From positions 1-36,847 of the forward strand of contig CALXMN010000008.1 in assembly GCA_944389495.1 (NCBI GenBank): a stretch of DNA of 36,847 bases, written 5' to 3'. Below are positions 17,006 through 26,045 of the stretch, piece after piece (the stretch's first letter is position 1; each line of letters opens with the position of its first letter). The notes below the pieces were generated by a model that was given only the letters and a program-made list of their open reading frames with translations, had not been told where the DNA came from and made no database searches. A program made the position numbers and the translations under genes. Origin of the DNA: an uncultured Alphaproteobacteria bacterium. Lineage in GTDB: Bacteria > Pseudomonadota > Alphaproteobacteria > Rs-D84.

Positions 17006-17587
17006 CTATTCTATACAGCAATTAACCGCATTTTTAACCCAACGCTTTAAACGCGACATTTTTCCATCGCCACCGGGTAAATCTTCTGCCTCTGCATCAC
17101 TCATATCTAGGATTGCGGATGTATTTTTATTATTTTCTGCCCCCGGGTTATTTTTTACCCACTTAACATCCATTCCACCATTTATCATTCCCATATTCAA
17201 CCCCCAGAATATGCAATATAAACCATACGACCGATCAAACAAATCGTATGCACCCTTTTTATCCCCCGCGGCCAATGCCTTGGTTCCAACCTCGAACAAT
17301 CGCATAGACGCCGCCAACAAATGTTTGGATATACACCAAACCTCTCCTTCATAAGACGGGATAATTTTTTGCATCATTTGTTTACGCTGTTCACGCACAT
17401 CATTAATCAGATCATAAAATTGGTGTTTACCTGTTTTTGCACCCGAAAACATCAGATGTTCTTCGATTGAAATCAGGTTCATAATACCAATGGTTAAATC
17501 CTGGTCAGATGATAAATCTTTGGGATTAACCTTTTTTGCCGCATCCAGTTTTTCAACAAATTCTTTTACGTTCTTGATTTTTTCCAT
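17006..17587 (-). CDS. Conserved helical protein, partner of the CPxC membrane protein
   Basis: 193 residues from the ATG at 17587, which has GGGGTG as ribosome-binding site. A longer start at 17629 would overlap the upstream gene. It has no signal peptide. Most of it looks like an all-helical bundle, with a conserved-looking core that includes N-L-I-S-I-E-E-H-L and G-E-V-W-C-I-S-K-H-L-L-A-A-S-M-R-L. From memory, similar proteins occur next to similar CPxC membrane proteins in Candidate Phyla Radiation genomes. This needs a search. It follows the membrane protein gene after 17 bp. The tail is acidic and then basic, with C-C-I-E at the end. Function unknown. Confidence 0.8.
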   Translation of the reverse strand: MEKIKNVKEFVEKLDAAKKVNPKDLSSDQDLTIGIMNLISIEEHLMFSGAKTGKHQFYDLINDVREQRKQMMQKIIPSYEGEVWCISKHLLAASMRLFEVGTKALAAGDKKGAYDLFDRSYGLYCIFWGLNMGMINGGMDVKWVKNNPGAENNKNTSAILDMSDAEAEDLPGGDGKMSRLKRWVKNAVNCCIE

Positions 17588-17604
17588 TTTTTCACCCCAT
17601 ATTT

Positions 17605-18117
17605 TTAAAAACATACACACATCCACCAACTGGCCAAAGCCAACACAACAACCGGCAACACAACCCGTTCAAATGGGAAATGCGCGTGTCCACCATTTTT
17701 ACGCTTCATCCATTCATACAGTTTTTCAACCAATATGAACAAAATCATCCCGATCAATGCACCCAACAATATTGGGTCAATATATAAAATTCCACAAACC
17801 CATACAGGACTGTAATCAATATCACCGACATAGGCAAATCCAATCATTGCCACCGATATTGCGATTAACAATGCATTACGACCCCAAAAATTCCATCCAC
17901 GTTTATCAAAATACTTGATTGCCCAATACCCCAACAATGTCAACAACGCCCCGGCCCAAAGTCCAACCACAGATGTCGGCACCCCCAACGATTCCGCAAC
18001 ACCAACACCCGCACCAATTGCAATTGTACATATCGGACAGGCCGGATTTGCAAACGCCCCCATCGGAACCAATGCCCCAAAGGCACCCGCCAACAACTTA
18101 CCAAATCTTGGCATCAT
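17605..18117 (-). CDS. Multi-pass membrane protein with N-terminal C-P-x-C
   Basis: 170 residues with about four or five membrane segments. Near the N-terminus, after a short hydrophobic stretch ending A-F-A, comes N-P-A-C-P-I-C-T-I-A-I-G-A-G-V-G-V. This C-P-x-C is thioredoxin-like in form and sits at the start of a helix. A Trp-rich C-terminus contains C-V-C-F. A redox or metal role is plausible because an ArsR-type regulator is divergent from it, but it is not shown. The strong Shine-Dalgarno AAAGGGGG precedes the start. The regulator's repeat array (18153-18192) lies 36-75 bp upstream. Confidence 0.8.
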   Translation of the reverse strand: MMPRFGKLLAGAFGALVPMGAFANPACPICTIAIGAGVGVAESLGVPTSVVGLWAGALLTLLGYWAIKYFDKRGWNFWGRNALLIAISVAMIGFAYVGDIDYSPVWVCGILYIDPILLGALIGMILFILVEKLYEWMKRKNGGHAHFPFERVVLPVVVLALASWWMCVCF

Positions 18118-18152
18118 ATTAAGAACCCCCTTTCTTCAATATAATAAATTTA

Positions 18153-18192
18153 ATACATATAAAAATTTATACATATTATTTATAATACATAT
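18153..18192. promoter_or_regulatory. Three ATACATAT repeats at 16-bp spacing, candidate operator array
   Basis: The 8-mer ATACATAT occurs at 18153-18160, 18169-18176 and 18185-18192, exactly 16 bp apart. The first and third copies extend to TAATACATATAAAAA. The array lies between the divergent CPxC membrane protein gene and the tandem-HTH regulator, where the leftward promoter should be. A fourth perfect copy lies at 19015-19022 and a 7/8 match at 19056-19063, upstream of the 63-residue gene. Binding by the regulator is inferred. Confidence 0.6.
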
Positions 18193-18211
18193 AAAAAAGT
18201 CAAATAATTTA

Positions 18212-18240
18212 TTTACGATAAAAAAAAATAATGTTATATT
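18212..18240 (+). promoter_or_regulatory. Promoter of the tandem ArsR-type regulator, leaderless type
   Basis: -35 TTTACG (18212-18217), 17-bp spacer and extended -10 TGT-TATATT (TATATT at 18235-18240). Six bases separate it from the ATG at 18247, and there is no Shine-Dalgarno sequence. Confidence 0.6.
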
Positions 18241-18246
18241 AATAAT

Positions 18247-18915
18247 ATGTCTGAACACGTATTACCCGAAGTAAAAATAAAATCCCAATTACCGGAACCT
18301 GTTATGGCACGCGCGGTACGTGGTTTGACATATATTGCACATCCACTGCGTTTGCGAATATTGGAATTTTTGGATGTGAATGGGATGTCATCTGTATCGG
18401 CGATTTCACGCGGTGTCGGTGCGGAACAAATGATAATATCCCAATCCCTGCGCAAGATGCGCGATGCCCACCTTGTACAAACACATCGTCGTGGCATATT
18501 TATATATTACGAGATATGTGAAGAATACCCCGCAAGCATATTTGTATGCCTGCGAAAATTATTTGGCCATATGACGGACCAATTAAAATTTTTACGCACA
18601 AATTATCGCGAGATATTGCCAACTGATTACACAACGATGGCAGCGAACCGGATAAAACTGTTTGCCAACTATGACAAAATGCGAATATTGGAATATTTGA
18701 CCTATCACGGTGAATCGTGTGTATCAGAAATTGTTGACGGCACCAACCTGCCACAAACCAAGGTATCACAATATCTCAAGAAACTTGCGGATGATGATTT
18801 TGTAAAATCGCGCCGCGATGGGCGATTTATATACTATTCAATAACGGCGGGTGTTCATAAAACCACAATCGGATGTATTCATAAACGTTACGACAACGTC
18901 GGTGACGGATTCTAA
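18247..18915 (+). CDS. Transcriptional regulator with two ArsR-type winged-helix domains
   Basis: 222 residues. Domain 1 (about 20-100) contains H-P-L-R-L-R-I-L-E-F-L, a recognition helix around M-I-I-S-Q-S-L-R-K-M-R and a wing ending G-I-F-I-Y-Y-E-I. Domain 2 (about 128-205) repeats this: Y-D-K-M-R-I-L-E-Y-L, T-K-V-S-Q-Y-L-K-K-L, R-D-G-R-F-I-Y-Y-S-I. Most ArsR proteins have one domain and dimerise, so this is a covalent pseudo-dimer, or it binds two sites. The classic ELCVC metal site is absent, and the few cysteines are scattered. It diverges from the CPxC membrane protein operon, with the 16-bp repeat array in between. Probable local repressor. Confidence 0.85.
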   Translation: MSEHVLPEVKIKSQLPEPVMARAVRGLTYIAHPLRLRILEFLDVNGMSSVSAISRGVGAEQMIISQSLRKMRDAHLVQTHRRGIFIYYEICEEYPASIFVCLRKLFGHMTDQLKFLRTNYREILPTDYTTMAANRIKLFANYDKMRILEYLTYHGESCVSEIVDGTNLPQTKVSQYLKKLADDDFVKSRRDGRFIYYSITAGVHKTTIGCIHKRYDNVGDGF

Positions 18916-19151
18916 ATACTGATATTTTATTATTTACTCATTGAAATTAATATATTTTTTATTTATAATATAAACATATGTTTATCCTTAATAATTTAAG
19001 AATGATGAAATAAAATACATATCCAAAAAAACAAGATTATTATAAATTAAACCCAATACATAAAAAAACACCACAATGTATATCTAACATAGTTGCAAAA
19101 CAACGTTGTTTTACATTTTCTCGTTAACCACAACAACCAAGGAGAAAATTA
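18916..19151. other. AT-rich intergenic region with palindrome and operator-like repeats
   Basis: There is no gene in these 236 bases. They hold a perfect 16-bp palindrome ATAAACATATGTTTAT (18970-18985), one exact ATACATAT (19015-19022) and a near copy (19056-19063), matching the array upstream of the ArsR-type gene. The end of the region provides a strong Shine-Dalgarno sequence, AAGGAGAAAA, for the next gene. I see no convincing terminator for the regulator. Confidence 0.5.
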
Positions 19152-19343
19152 ATGCTAAAAAACGAAGTTCTGACCCCTGAAATAATTGAATCAATTGATA
19201 ACACTATTCGGTTGATGAAAAACCTGCACCCCACTAACGAGCAAGATAAAAAACATATCGCCGGTCGTATTGCCGCACTGGAATGGATAAAAACAGGTCA
19301 AGGCGGAAAAATAATAGTAAACATCCCGCACACAGACGATTAA
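19152..19343 (+). CDS. Small hypothetical protein
   Basis: 63 residues, not recognised. It is charged, helical in its first two thirds, with no signal peptide or membrane segment. Evidence that it is a gene: a strong AAGGAG ribosome-binding site, a clean stop, and a rho-independent-type hairpin 18 bp after the stop. The operator-like repeats upstream suggest that it may respond to the neighbouring ArsR-type regulator. Confidence 0.65.
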   Translation: MLKNEVLTPEIIESIDNTIRLMKNLHPTNEQDKKHIAGRIAALEWIKTGQGGKIIVNIPHTDD

Positions 19344-19360
19344 AACTTCAAAACATTATA

Positions 19361-19387
19361 AAAACCGGCCCAGGCCGGTTTAAATTT
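19361..19387. terminator. Bidirectional terminator between the 63-residue gene and tRNA(CAT)
   Basis: Stem AAACCGGC/GCCGGTTT (19362-19369 with 19374-19381) with a CCAG loop. On the minus strand the stem is followed by Ts, serving the tRNA. On the plus strand it is followed by TAAATTTT, a weaker run. Confidence 0.75.
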
Positions 19388-19464
19388 TGGTAGCGAAGGA
19401 GGGACTTGAACCCCCGACACGCGGATTATGATTCCGCTGCTCTAACCACCTGAGCTACTTCGCC
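19388..19464 (-). tRNA. tRNA with CAT anticodon (elongator Met, or Ile2)
   Basis: 77 nt with CCA encoded. The acceptor GGCGAAG/CTTCGCT has a G-U closing pair. The anticodon arm is GCGGA/TCCGC around ATCATAA (anticodon CAT), and the T-arm is well paired. Elongator Met and lysidine-modified Ile2 tRNAs share this anticodon, and I cannot decide by eye. It is not the initiator, which is at 33051. Confidence 0.9.
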
Positions 19465-19474
19465 AATGTCCCGC

Positions 19475-19502
19475 ATTATATCAAAGAAATTATTAAATGC
19501 AA
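19475..19502 (-). promoter_or_regulatory. Promoter of tRNA(CAT)
   Basis: -35 TTGCAT (19502-19497), 16-bp spacer and -10 TATAAT (19480-19475), ending 10 nt before the tRNA. Confidence 0.7.
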
Positions 19503-19576
19503 GCAAAACAATCCCAAATAAAAACACACCGAATTTATTCACAGATAAAATCATTATAATTTTTAACAAATTCTTA

Positions 19577-19605
19577 TTGCAAATATTCTTTATATAGTAT
19601 ATATT
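19577..19605 (+). promoter_or_regulatory. Promoter of the PagL-like gene, leaderless type
   Basis: -35 TTGCAA (19577-19582), 17-bp spacer and -10 TATATT (19600-19605). Six bases lie before the ATG at 19612, and there is no Shine-Dalgarno sequence. Confidence 0.7.
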
Positions 19606-19611
19606 TCGCAT

Positions 19612-20172
19612 ATGAAAAAAATCGTTATTTCCGTATGCACCCTGATTTTTTGTGCATCCGCGGCATTTGCGGATGCAAATCCATTTATGGGCGAACACAA
19701 AAATCAAATTGCCTTTAACCTGGGCCAGGGTGTAAACAGTGGTTTTTTAATTCCGCCCCCGACCCAGTTGGTTCCATTTTATATACTGCACGTCCAGTAT
19801 TCACAACCAACAACATTTTTCAAACTTCCCGCACGCCAGTCAATAAACATTGCCCAAACATTGGGATTTGGCGAAAGATACGGATGGGATTGGGATAAAT
19901 ATACAATTCCTATGATTTTTTTAACCGAAGACATCGCCCTTGCCCACGGGAAAAATTGGTATTTTTCAACGGGGATTGGAATGGGACTCCAGGCACAACA
20001 AAACGAACGTCTTGGCGCAAAATTATTATTCCAATTTAAATTAATTGGCGGATACAGAATAAATGACAATTGGGGTCTGGAAGTATTTATCCAGCATTTT
20101 TCAAACGCGAACACGGCCCCTGAAAATTATTCATACGCATTTTACGGTGCTGGATTTACGTACAGTTTTTAA
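19612..20172 (+). CDS. Outer-membrane beta-barrel, acyloxyacyl hydrolase (PagL)-like
   Basis: 186 residues. The signal peptide is about 1-20 (cleavage at A-F-A). The rest has alternating hydrophobic strands and ends in an aromatic Y-S-F, as expected of an outer-membrane barrel. Near the end F-I-Q-H-F-S-N-A-N resembles the H-x-S-N-A motif holding the catalytic His and Ser of lipid A 3-O-deacylases (PagL), and a Glu follows in A-P-E-N. PagL removes the 3-linked acyl chain of lipid A. It is longer than classic PagL. The motif makes this probable, not certain. It appears to be a single-gene unit. Confidence 0.65.
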   Translation: MKKIVISVCTLIFCASAAFADANPFMGEHKNQIAFNLGQGVNSGFLIPPPTQLVPFYILHVQYSQPTTFFKLPARQSINIAQTLGFGERYGWDWDKYTIPMIFLTEDIALAHGKNWYFSTGIGMGLQAQQNERLGAKLLFQFKLIGGYRINDNWGLEVFIQHFSNANTAPENYSYAFYGAGFTYSF

Positions 20173-20207
20173 TACCAAGCAATAAATAACACATTAACAC
20201 CTGTACA

Positions 20208-20870
20208 TTACCAATCAATTGGTGTTTTTCCGTGCGCAACCAGATATTCATTTGCCCGTGAAAAATGATGATTATCAAAGAAACCGCGACTGGCCGACAA
20301 TGGCGATGGATGCACACTTTTTAAAATTAAATTTTTATTCGGATCAACAAATTCCGCCTTGCGTTGGGCATAACTGCCCCACAGCATATATACAATATTT
20401 TCACGTGCCGCAACCACACGAATAACGGCATCTGTAAACTGTTCCCATCCACGACCAACGTGTGACGCGGCCCGATGCGCCGCAACGGTCAGTGTAGAAT
20501 TTAATAACAACACACCCTGGCTTGCCCAAGATGTTAAATCACCGTGCGTTACCGACGCCCGCCCCAAATCATTTTGAATTTCCTTGTAAATATTAACCAG
20601 TGATGGCGGAATTGGTGTTGGCGGCAACACAGAAAAACACAATCCGTGCGCCTGACCCGGCTCGTGATATGGATCTTGTCCGATAATAACGACCTTGACA
20701 TTTTCCAACGGACATAAATTAAAGGCATTAAATATATTTGCCGGCGCAGGATAAACCGTATGTCCCGCCAAATATTCCCCACGAACAAAATCAGTCAACT
20801 TAATAAAATAATCTTTATCAAATTCTGGTGCCAATGCGTCTTTCCACGATTGTTCTATTTTCACATTCAC
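20208..20870 (-). CDS. ung: Uracil-DNA glycosylase (family 1)
   Basis: 220 residues, normal for Ung. It removes uracil from DNA. The water-activating loop G-Q-D-P-Y-H is at 64-69, the Leu-intercalation loop [12 protein letters not shown] is near the C-terminus, and L-N-S-T-L-T-V is also in place. The start ATG overlaps the stop of the upstream glycosylase-like gene by 4 bp, suggesting coupled translation of two base-excision-repair proteins. No clear terminator follows the stop. Confidence 0.96.
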   Translation of the reverse strand: MNVKIEQSWKDALAPEFDKDYFIKLTDFVRGEYLAGHTVYPAPANIFNAFNLCPLENVKVVIIGQDPYHEPGQAHGLCFSVLPPTPIPPSLVNIYKEIQNDLGRASVTHGDLTSWASQGVLLLNSTLTVAAHRAASHVGRGWEQFTDAVIRVVAARENIVYMLWGSYAQRKAEFVDPNKNLILKSVHPSPLSASRGFFDNHHFSRANEYLVAHGKTPIDW

Positions 20871-21544
20871 GACAAAGTCCTTTTTTCCAAACCATCATCC
20901 ACAACAATCAATTTATTTTGACAGGCTTTCCATAATACCACATCAATATATCCACGTGGTAATCCCGTGATTGCAACCAATTGGTTAAACATATCATCAC
21001 AAACAGACTTGATATTTTTGCTTAACTTTTTATTATCAATTTCCGCGCTTAATGCCGGATTTTGTGCATACACAACCCCCAAACGCTGGATCCAAATATC
21101 ATATTTCACCACATCTTCGCCAAGGTTACGCGCCAAATGATTTGCGGTAATTTTTCCAATATGTGGTAAATGCATCAGATAATTTATACGTGCATTTGTA
21201 TCATTCAATGAATAATATTCATTTCTGAATTGCGCACGATTATCCCAAATTTTACAAATCGCATTTATTTTGTTTTTATTATGAAACAGTGCAAACAACC
21301 CGTTAAAATCAGCCCCTTTTGCATAAAGAAAGTTCATAATTTGTGCGTGAATTTTTTTTGCGGTTTTTTGCGAAAAGCCGCCTGCCAAGATTACATATAC
21401 ACAGTTTTCTGCAAATGCATCTGACGACAAAATTTTTCTTTGCGATAAAATTTTGCGTATTTCATCAAACGATTGTGCATCGGAATCCAATCCCATTTGG
21501 CGCAAACGTTTATCCAAGTCAAAAAACCAATCAGCGGTAAACAT
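20867..21544 (-). CDS. Helix-hairpin-helix DNA glycosylase-like protein
   Basis: 225 residues. Residues 126-141 ([12 protein letters not shown]) form a helix-hairpin-helix, and D149 in V-K-Y-D-I-W-I-Q-R aligns with the catalytic Asp of the HhH-GPD superfamily (V-D-T-H-V in EndoIII). The position of the EndoIII catalytic lysine is Ile here, which points to a monofunctional glycosylase. There is no C-terminal iron-sulfur cysteine cluster, so it is neither EndoIII nor MutY. It is more remote from AlkA/OGG types. Its start directly abuts the upstream stop, and it is coupled to ung downstream, supporting a base-excision-repair role. The substrate is unknown. Confidence 0.7.
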   Translation of the reverse strand: MFTADWFFDLDKRLRQMGLDSDAQSFDEIRKILSQRKILSSDAFAENCVYVILAGGFSQKTAKKIHAQIMNFLYAKGADFNGLFALFHNKNKINAICKIWDNRAQFRNEYYSLNDTNARINYLMHLPHIGKITANHLARNLGEDVVKYDIWIQRLGVVYAQNPALSAEIDNKKLSKNIKSVCDDMFNQLVAITGLPRGYIDVVLWKACQNKLIVVDDGLEKRTLS

Positions 21545-21856
21545 TTATTCGTTTTGCTGTTCTTTACCCATTGCCAAAATATTGGTAACTGACATTGTTT
21601 GTCCCGCCTGGGCACGCAGTTTATTTTTGGCATTAATAAACGCATTCTTTTTTTGTTGTGTTATGCCCAATTGTTTTTCCAGTTCTTGAAACCGCGCCAA
21701 TTTTTCTGGGGTTTTATCATTATGCGAAAAAATTTCATATTCCAATTGGTGATATTCACGCCACAACGCATCATTTTCCAGACGCTGTGGCGCAGCATTA
21801 TTAAGATGTATTTCACCATATTCATCAACATAAAAATCATTTTCGTTTTCAGGCAT
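21545..21856 (-). CDS. Hypothetical protein of the gyrB operon
   Basis: 103 residues from the ATG at 21856, which has GGGGA in front. An ATG four codons earlier (21868) lacks a ribosome-binding site. It is acidic at the N-terminus (V-D-E-Y-G-E-I-H) and then coiled-coil-like (about 30-85). It has no signal peptide. It sits 18 bp after gyrB and abuts the glycosylase gene. Not recognised. Confidence 0.75.
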   Translation of the reverse strand: MPENENDFYVDEYGEIHLNNAAPQRLENDALWREYHQLEYEIFSHNDKTPEKLARFQELEKQLGITQQKKNAFINAKNKLRAQAGQTMSVTNILAMGKEQQNE

Positions 21857-21874
21857 AAATTTCCCCATTATTTA

Positions 21875-24274
<2,400 letters not shown>

Positions 24275-24301
24275 TTAAAATTCCTTTCTTTTTTCTATGG
24301 A

Positions 24302-24330
24302 AGAATAGCAATTTATGCTATAATTATCAA
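24302..24330 (-). promoter_or_regulatory. Promoter of the gyrB operon
   Basis: -35 TTGATA (24330-24325), 17-bp spacer and -10 TATTCT (24307-24302). The extended -10 box of the rightward gene (TGC-TATAAT, 24316-24324) lies inside the spacer of this promoter, so the two should compete for polymerase. Confidence 0.6.
24316..24324 (+). promoter_or_regulatory. Extended -10 promoter of the RusA-like gene
   Basis: TGC followed by a perfect TATAAT (24319-24324). No good -35 box is visible, consistent with an extended -10 promoter. It leaves a leader of about 18 nt with AAGGGGAT before the ATG at 24349. Confidence 0.55.
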
Positions 24331-24348
24331 GAAAAAAGGGGATAAAAT

Positions 24349-24918
24349 ATGCGATTCAAATTACTGTATTTTGGCGACATTTTAATCAATCCGAAAAAGC
24401 GTTCTCAGCATATATCCGACATACGTATGCAGTTCCATCCACAATTAAAAAAATTGTTGGAACACCAACCGTGGGACAATATGACAAAATATATGATACC
24501 AACCGCAACAAAAAGCCCCATTACCACACGGCACGTGGGCGGCATTGATTGGAATCCTATTATTACCCCCAATTTAAAACTATTGGCAGAAATAGACATT
24601 CAAATGATGCACCCGGAAATTGTCGGTCTGCCACACAGCGACATTGACAATCGTGTAAAAACGATATTGGATGGCCTGCGTTGTCCCCAGAACGAACACG
24701 AAATTGGCGAAAATACACCACGTGACATTGGCCCAATCTATACATTATTGGATGACGATCATCTTATAACTCGCCTGTCTGTTAATACAAGCCACTTGTT
24801 ATCCGCAAACCTGTTCAATCCGAACATTGCGCATACACCCGATACAATATTTATGATGTTGGACATAAACGTTCGTGTTGCCGAAGGAACTTTGGAAAAC
24901 CTGCCATTTATGGTATAA
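24349..24918 (+). CDS. RusA-like Holliday junction resolvase homologue
   Basis: 189 residues. Residues 98-104 read D-I-D-N-R-V-K and are followed by L-D-G-L, then L-D-D-D at 134-137. RusA has D-x-D-N-x-x-K ... D-A-L ... L-D-D, with the two Asp, the Lys and the later Asp needed for metal binding and catalysis, so the active-site set appears complete. RusA-fold enzymes cut four-way junctions and are mostly prophage-borne at about 120 residues. This one is longer, with an N-terminal extension and a roughly 15-residue insertion before L-D-D-D. It stands divergent from gyrB, away from phage genes. A metal-dependent nuclease is likely, and junction specificity is inferred. Confidence 0.65.
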   Translation: MRFKLLYFGDILINPKKRSQHISDIRMQFHPQLKKLLEHQPWDNMTKYMIPTATKSPITTRHVGGIDWNPIITPNLKLLAEIDIQMMHPEIVGLPHSDIDNRVKTILDGLRCPQNEHEIGENTPRDIGPIYTLLDDDHLITRLSVNTSHLLSANLFNPNIAHTPDTIFMMLDINVRVAEGTLENLPFMV

Positions 24919-24949
24919 AAGTGTGGCGGAAAAAGTAAAAACTTTTATA

Positions 24950-24985
24950 TGTGCCCTGATATAAATATTTTTATGTCAGGACACT
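24950..24985. terminator. Imperfect hairpin between convergent genes
   Basis: CCTGATATAAA and TTTTATGTCAGG form an imperfect inverted repeat with an AT-rich loop, flanked by GTGC and ACAC. It covers the stop codon of the pilR-like gene and lies 32 bp after the RusA-like gene. It may end both transcripts. The U-run is poor. Confidence 0.4.
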
Positions 24986-26044
24986 TGTAATTTGATCCTG
25001 CATCTGGAACGTTCCCAAAACAACCCACGCAATAATTGCAGAAACCAACAATATACCTATGCTGTTCATTACATTTGACACAGATTCCATCTTGCGAACG
25101 GATTCATCCAAATAATCATTTGCCACCCGTCCAAGATTTTCATCAAACCCGTTCATATCTGCATAAATTGCCAAATCCCCAATAATTTCTGTATTTGGGA
25201 AATCGCGTCCTGTACGATTTAATGCCACACCCAAATTCGCGCCATTTGCGATATAGTGTAACGTATCTTCCAAAATATCACGCATATATTTATTTGAACT
25301 GTCGGCCAACATACGCATTGCATCGGGAATTGTAATTCCTGCGGCAACCATTGCCGACAAACTCATCAGCCACCCAACCGACATCTGAATTTTATAAACA
25401 TTCCACGGCGGTAATTTATCAAACAACGTTCGCATTCGTCCGGACCAGTTCGGTAAACTTATCCAAATTACTGCAACAATAAATGCGAAAATTCCCAAAA
25501 CAACATACCAATATTTAATCGAAAATTCAGACAACCATATCAAAGATGTGGCCATTCCGCGCCAAATCATATTATCGCCTGCAATTTCTGCCAACGGCGG
25601 CACCAGATAAATCCCCACCAGCATAATTATACCAAACGTCAGCATCAGCAAAAACAACGGATACGCGATTGCCCCAACCATTGCGCGCCGAATACGTGTT
25701 GTACCATCAACAACGCGACTTACATTTTCCAACGCCACCACCAAATCAGACAAATTTCCAGACGTTACCAACAATGTTTCTTCTGGTGGCACCCATCCGC
25801 GCGTTGCATCTGAAAAACTCATTCCGCGTTCCAGATTTTTCTGCCATTCACGCATAACAATTGCAAAAGGTTCATTTGGCTTTTTACCATTGTGCGATTC
25901 AATCGCCTCAAGCCGCCCCAGCGCATCCATCAACGTAAAATCATTTCGCAACAGCGACGCCAATTTTCGTGCGGTGGCCATACGTTTTTCTGTATTTAAT
26001 CTGAAAACCAGTTTGGCGTACCATAAATCCATTTTGGTTGTCAT
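24971..26044 (-). CDS. pilR: Type IVb pilus inner-membrane platform protein PilR (GspF family)
   Basis: 357 residues from the ATG at 26044, which lies 1 bp after the pilQ stop and has GGGGGTG in front. An upstream in-frame start at 26077 would overlap pilQ by 32 bp. It has two T2SSF-type cytoplasmic domains and three membrane segments (about 150-180, 200-225 and at the C-terminus). P-P-E-E-T-L-L-V-T-S-G-N-L lies in the first domain, and N-x-x-G-(I/V)-L near the C-terminus. PilR/PilC/GspF proteins form the platform on which the ATPase drives pilin polymerisation. Last gene of the pilO-P-Q-R operon. Confidence 0.85.
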   Translation of the reverse strand: MTTKMDLWYAKLVFRLNTEKRMATARKLASLLRNDFTLMDALGRLEAIESHNGKKPNEPFAIVMREWQKNLERGMSFSDATRGWVPPEETLLVTSGNLSDLVVALENVSRVVDGTTRIRRAMVGAIAYPLFLLMLTFGIIMLVGIYLVPPLAEIAGDNMIWRGMATSLIWLSEFSIKYWYVVLGIFAFIVAVIWISLPNWSGRMRTLFDKLPPWNVYKIQMSVGWLMSLSAMVAAGITIPDAMRMLADSSNKYMRDILEDTLHYIANGANLGVALNRTGRDFPNTEIIGDLAIYADMNGFDENLGRVANDYLDESVRKMESVSNVMNSIGILLVSAIIAWVVLGTFQMQDQITSVLT

Positions 26045-26045
26045 A

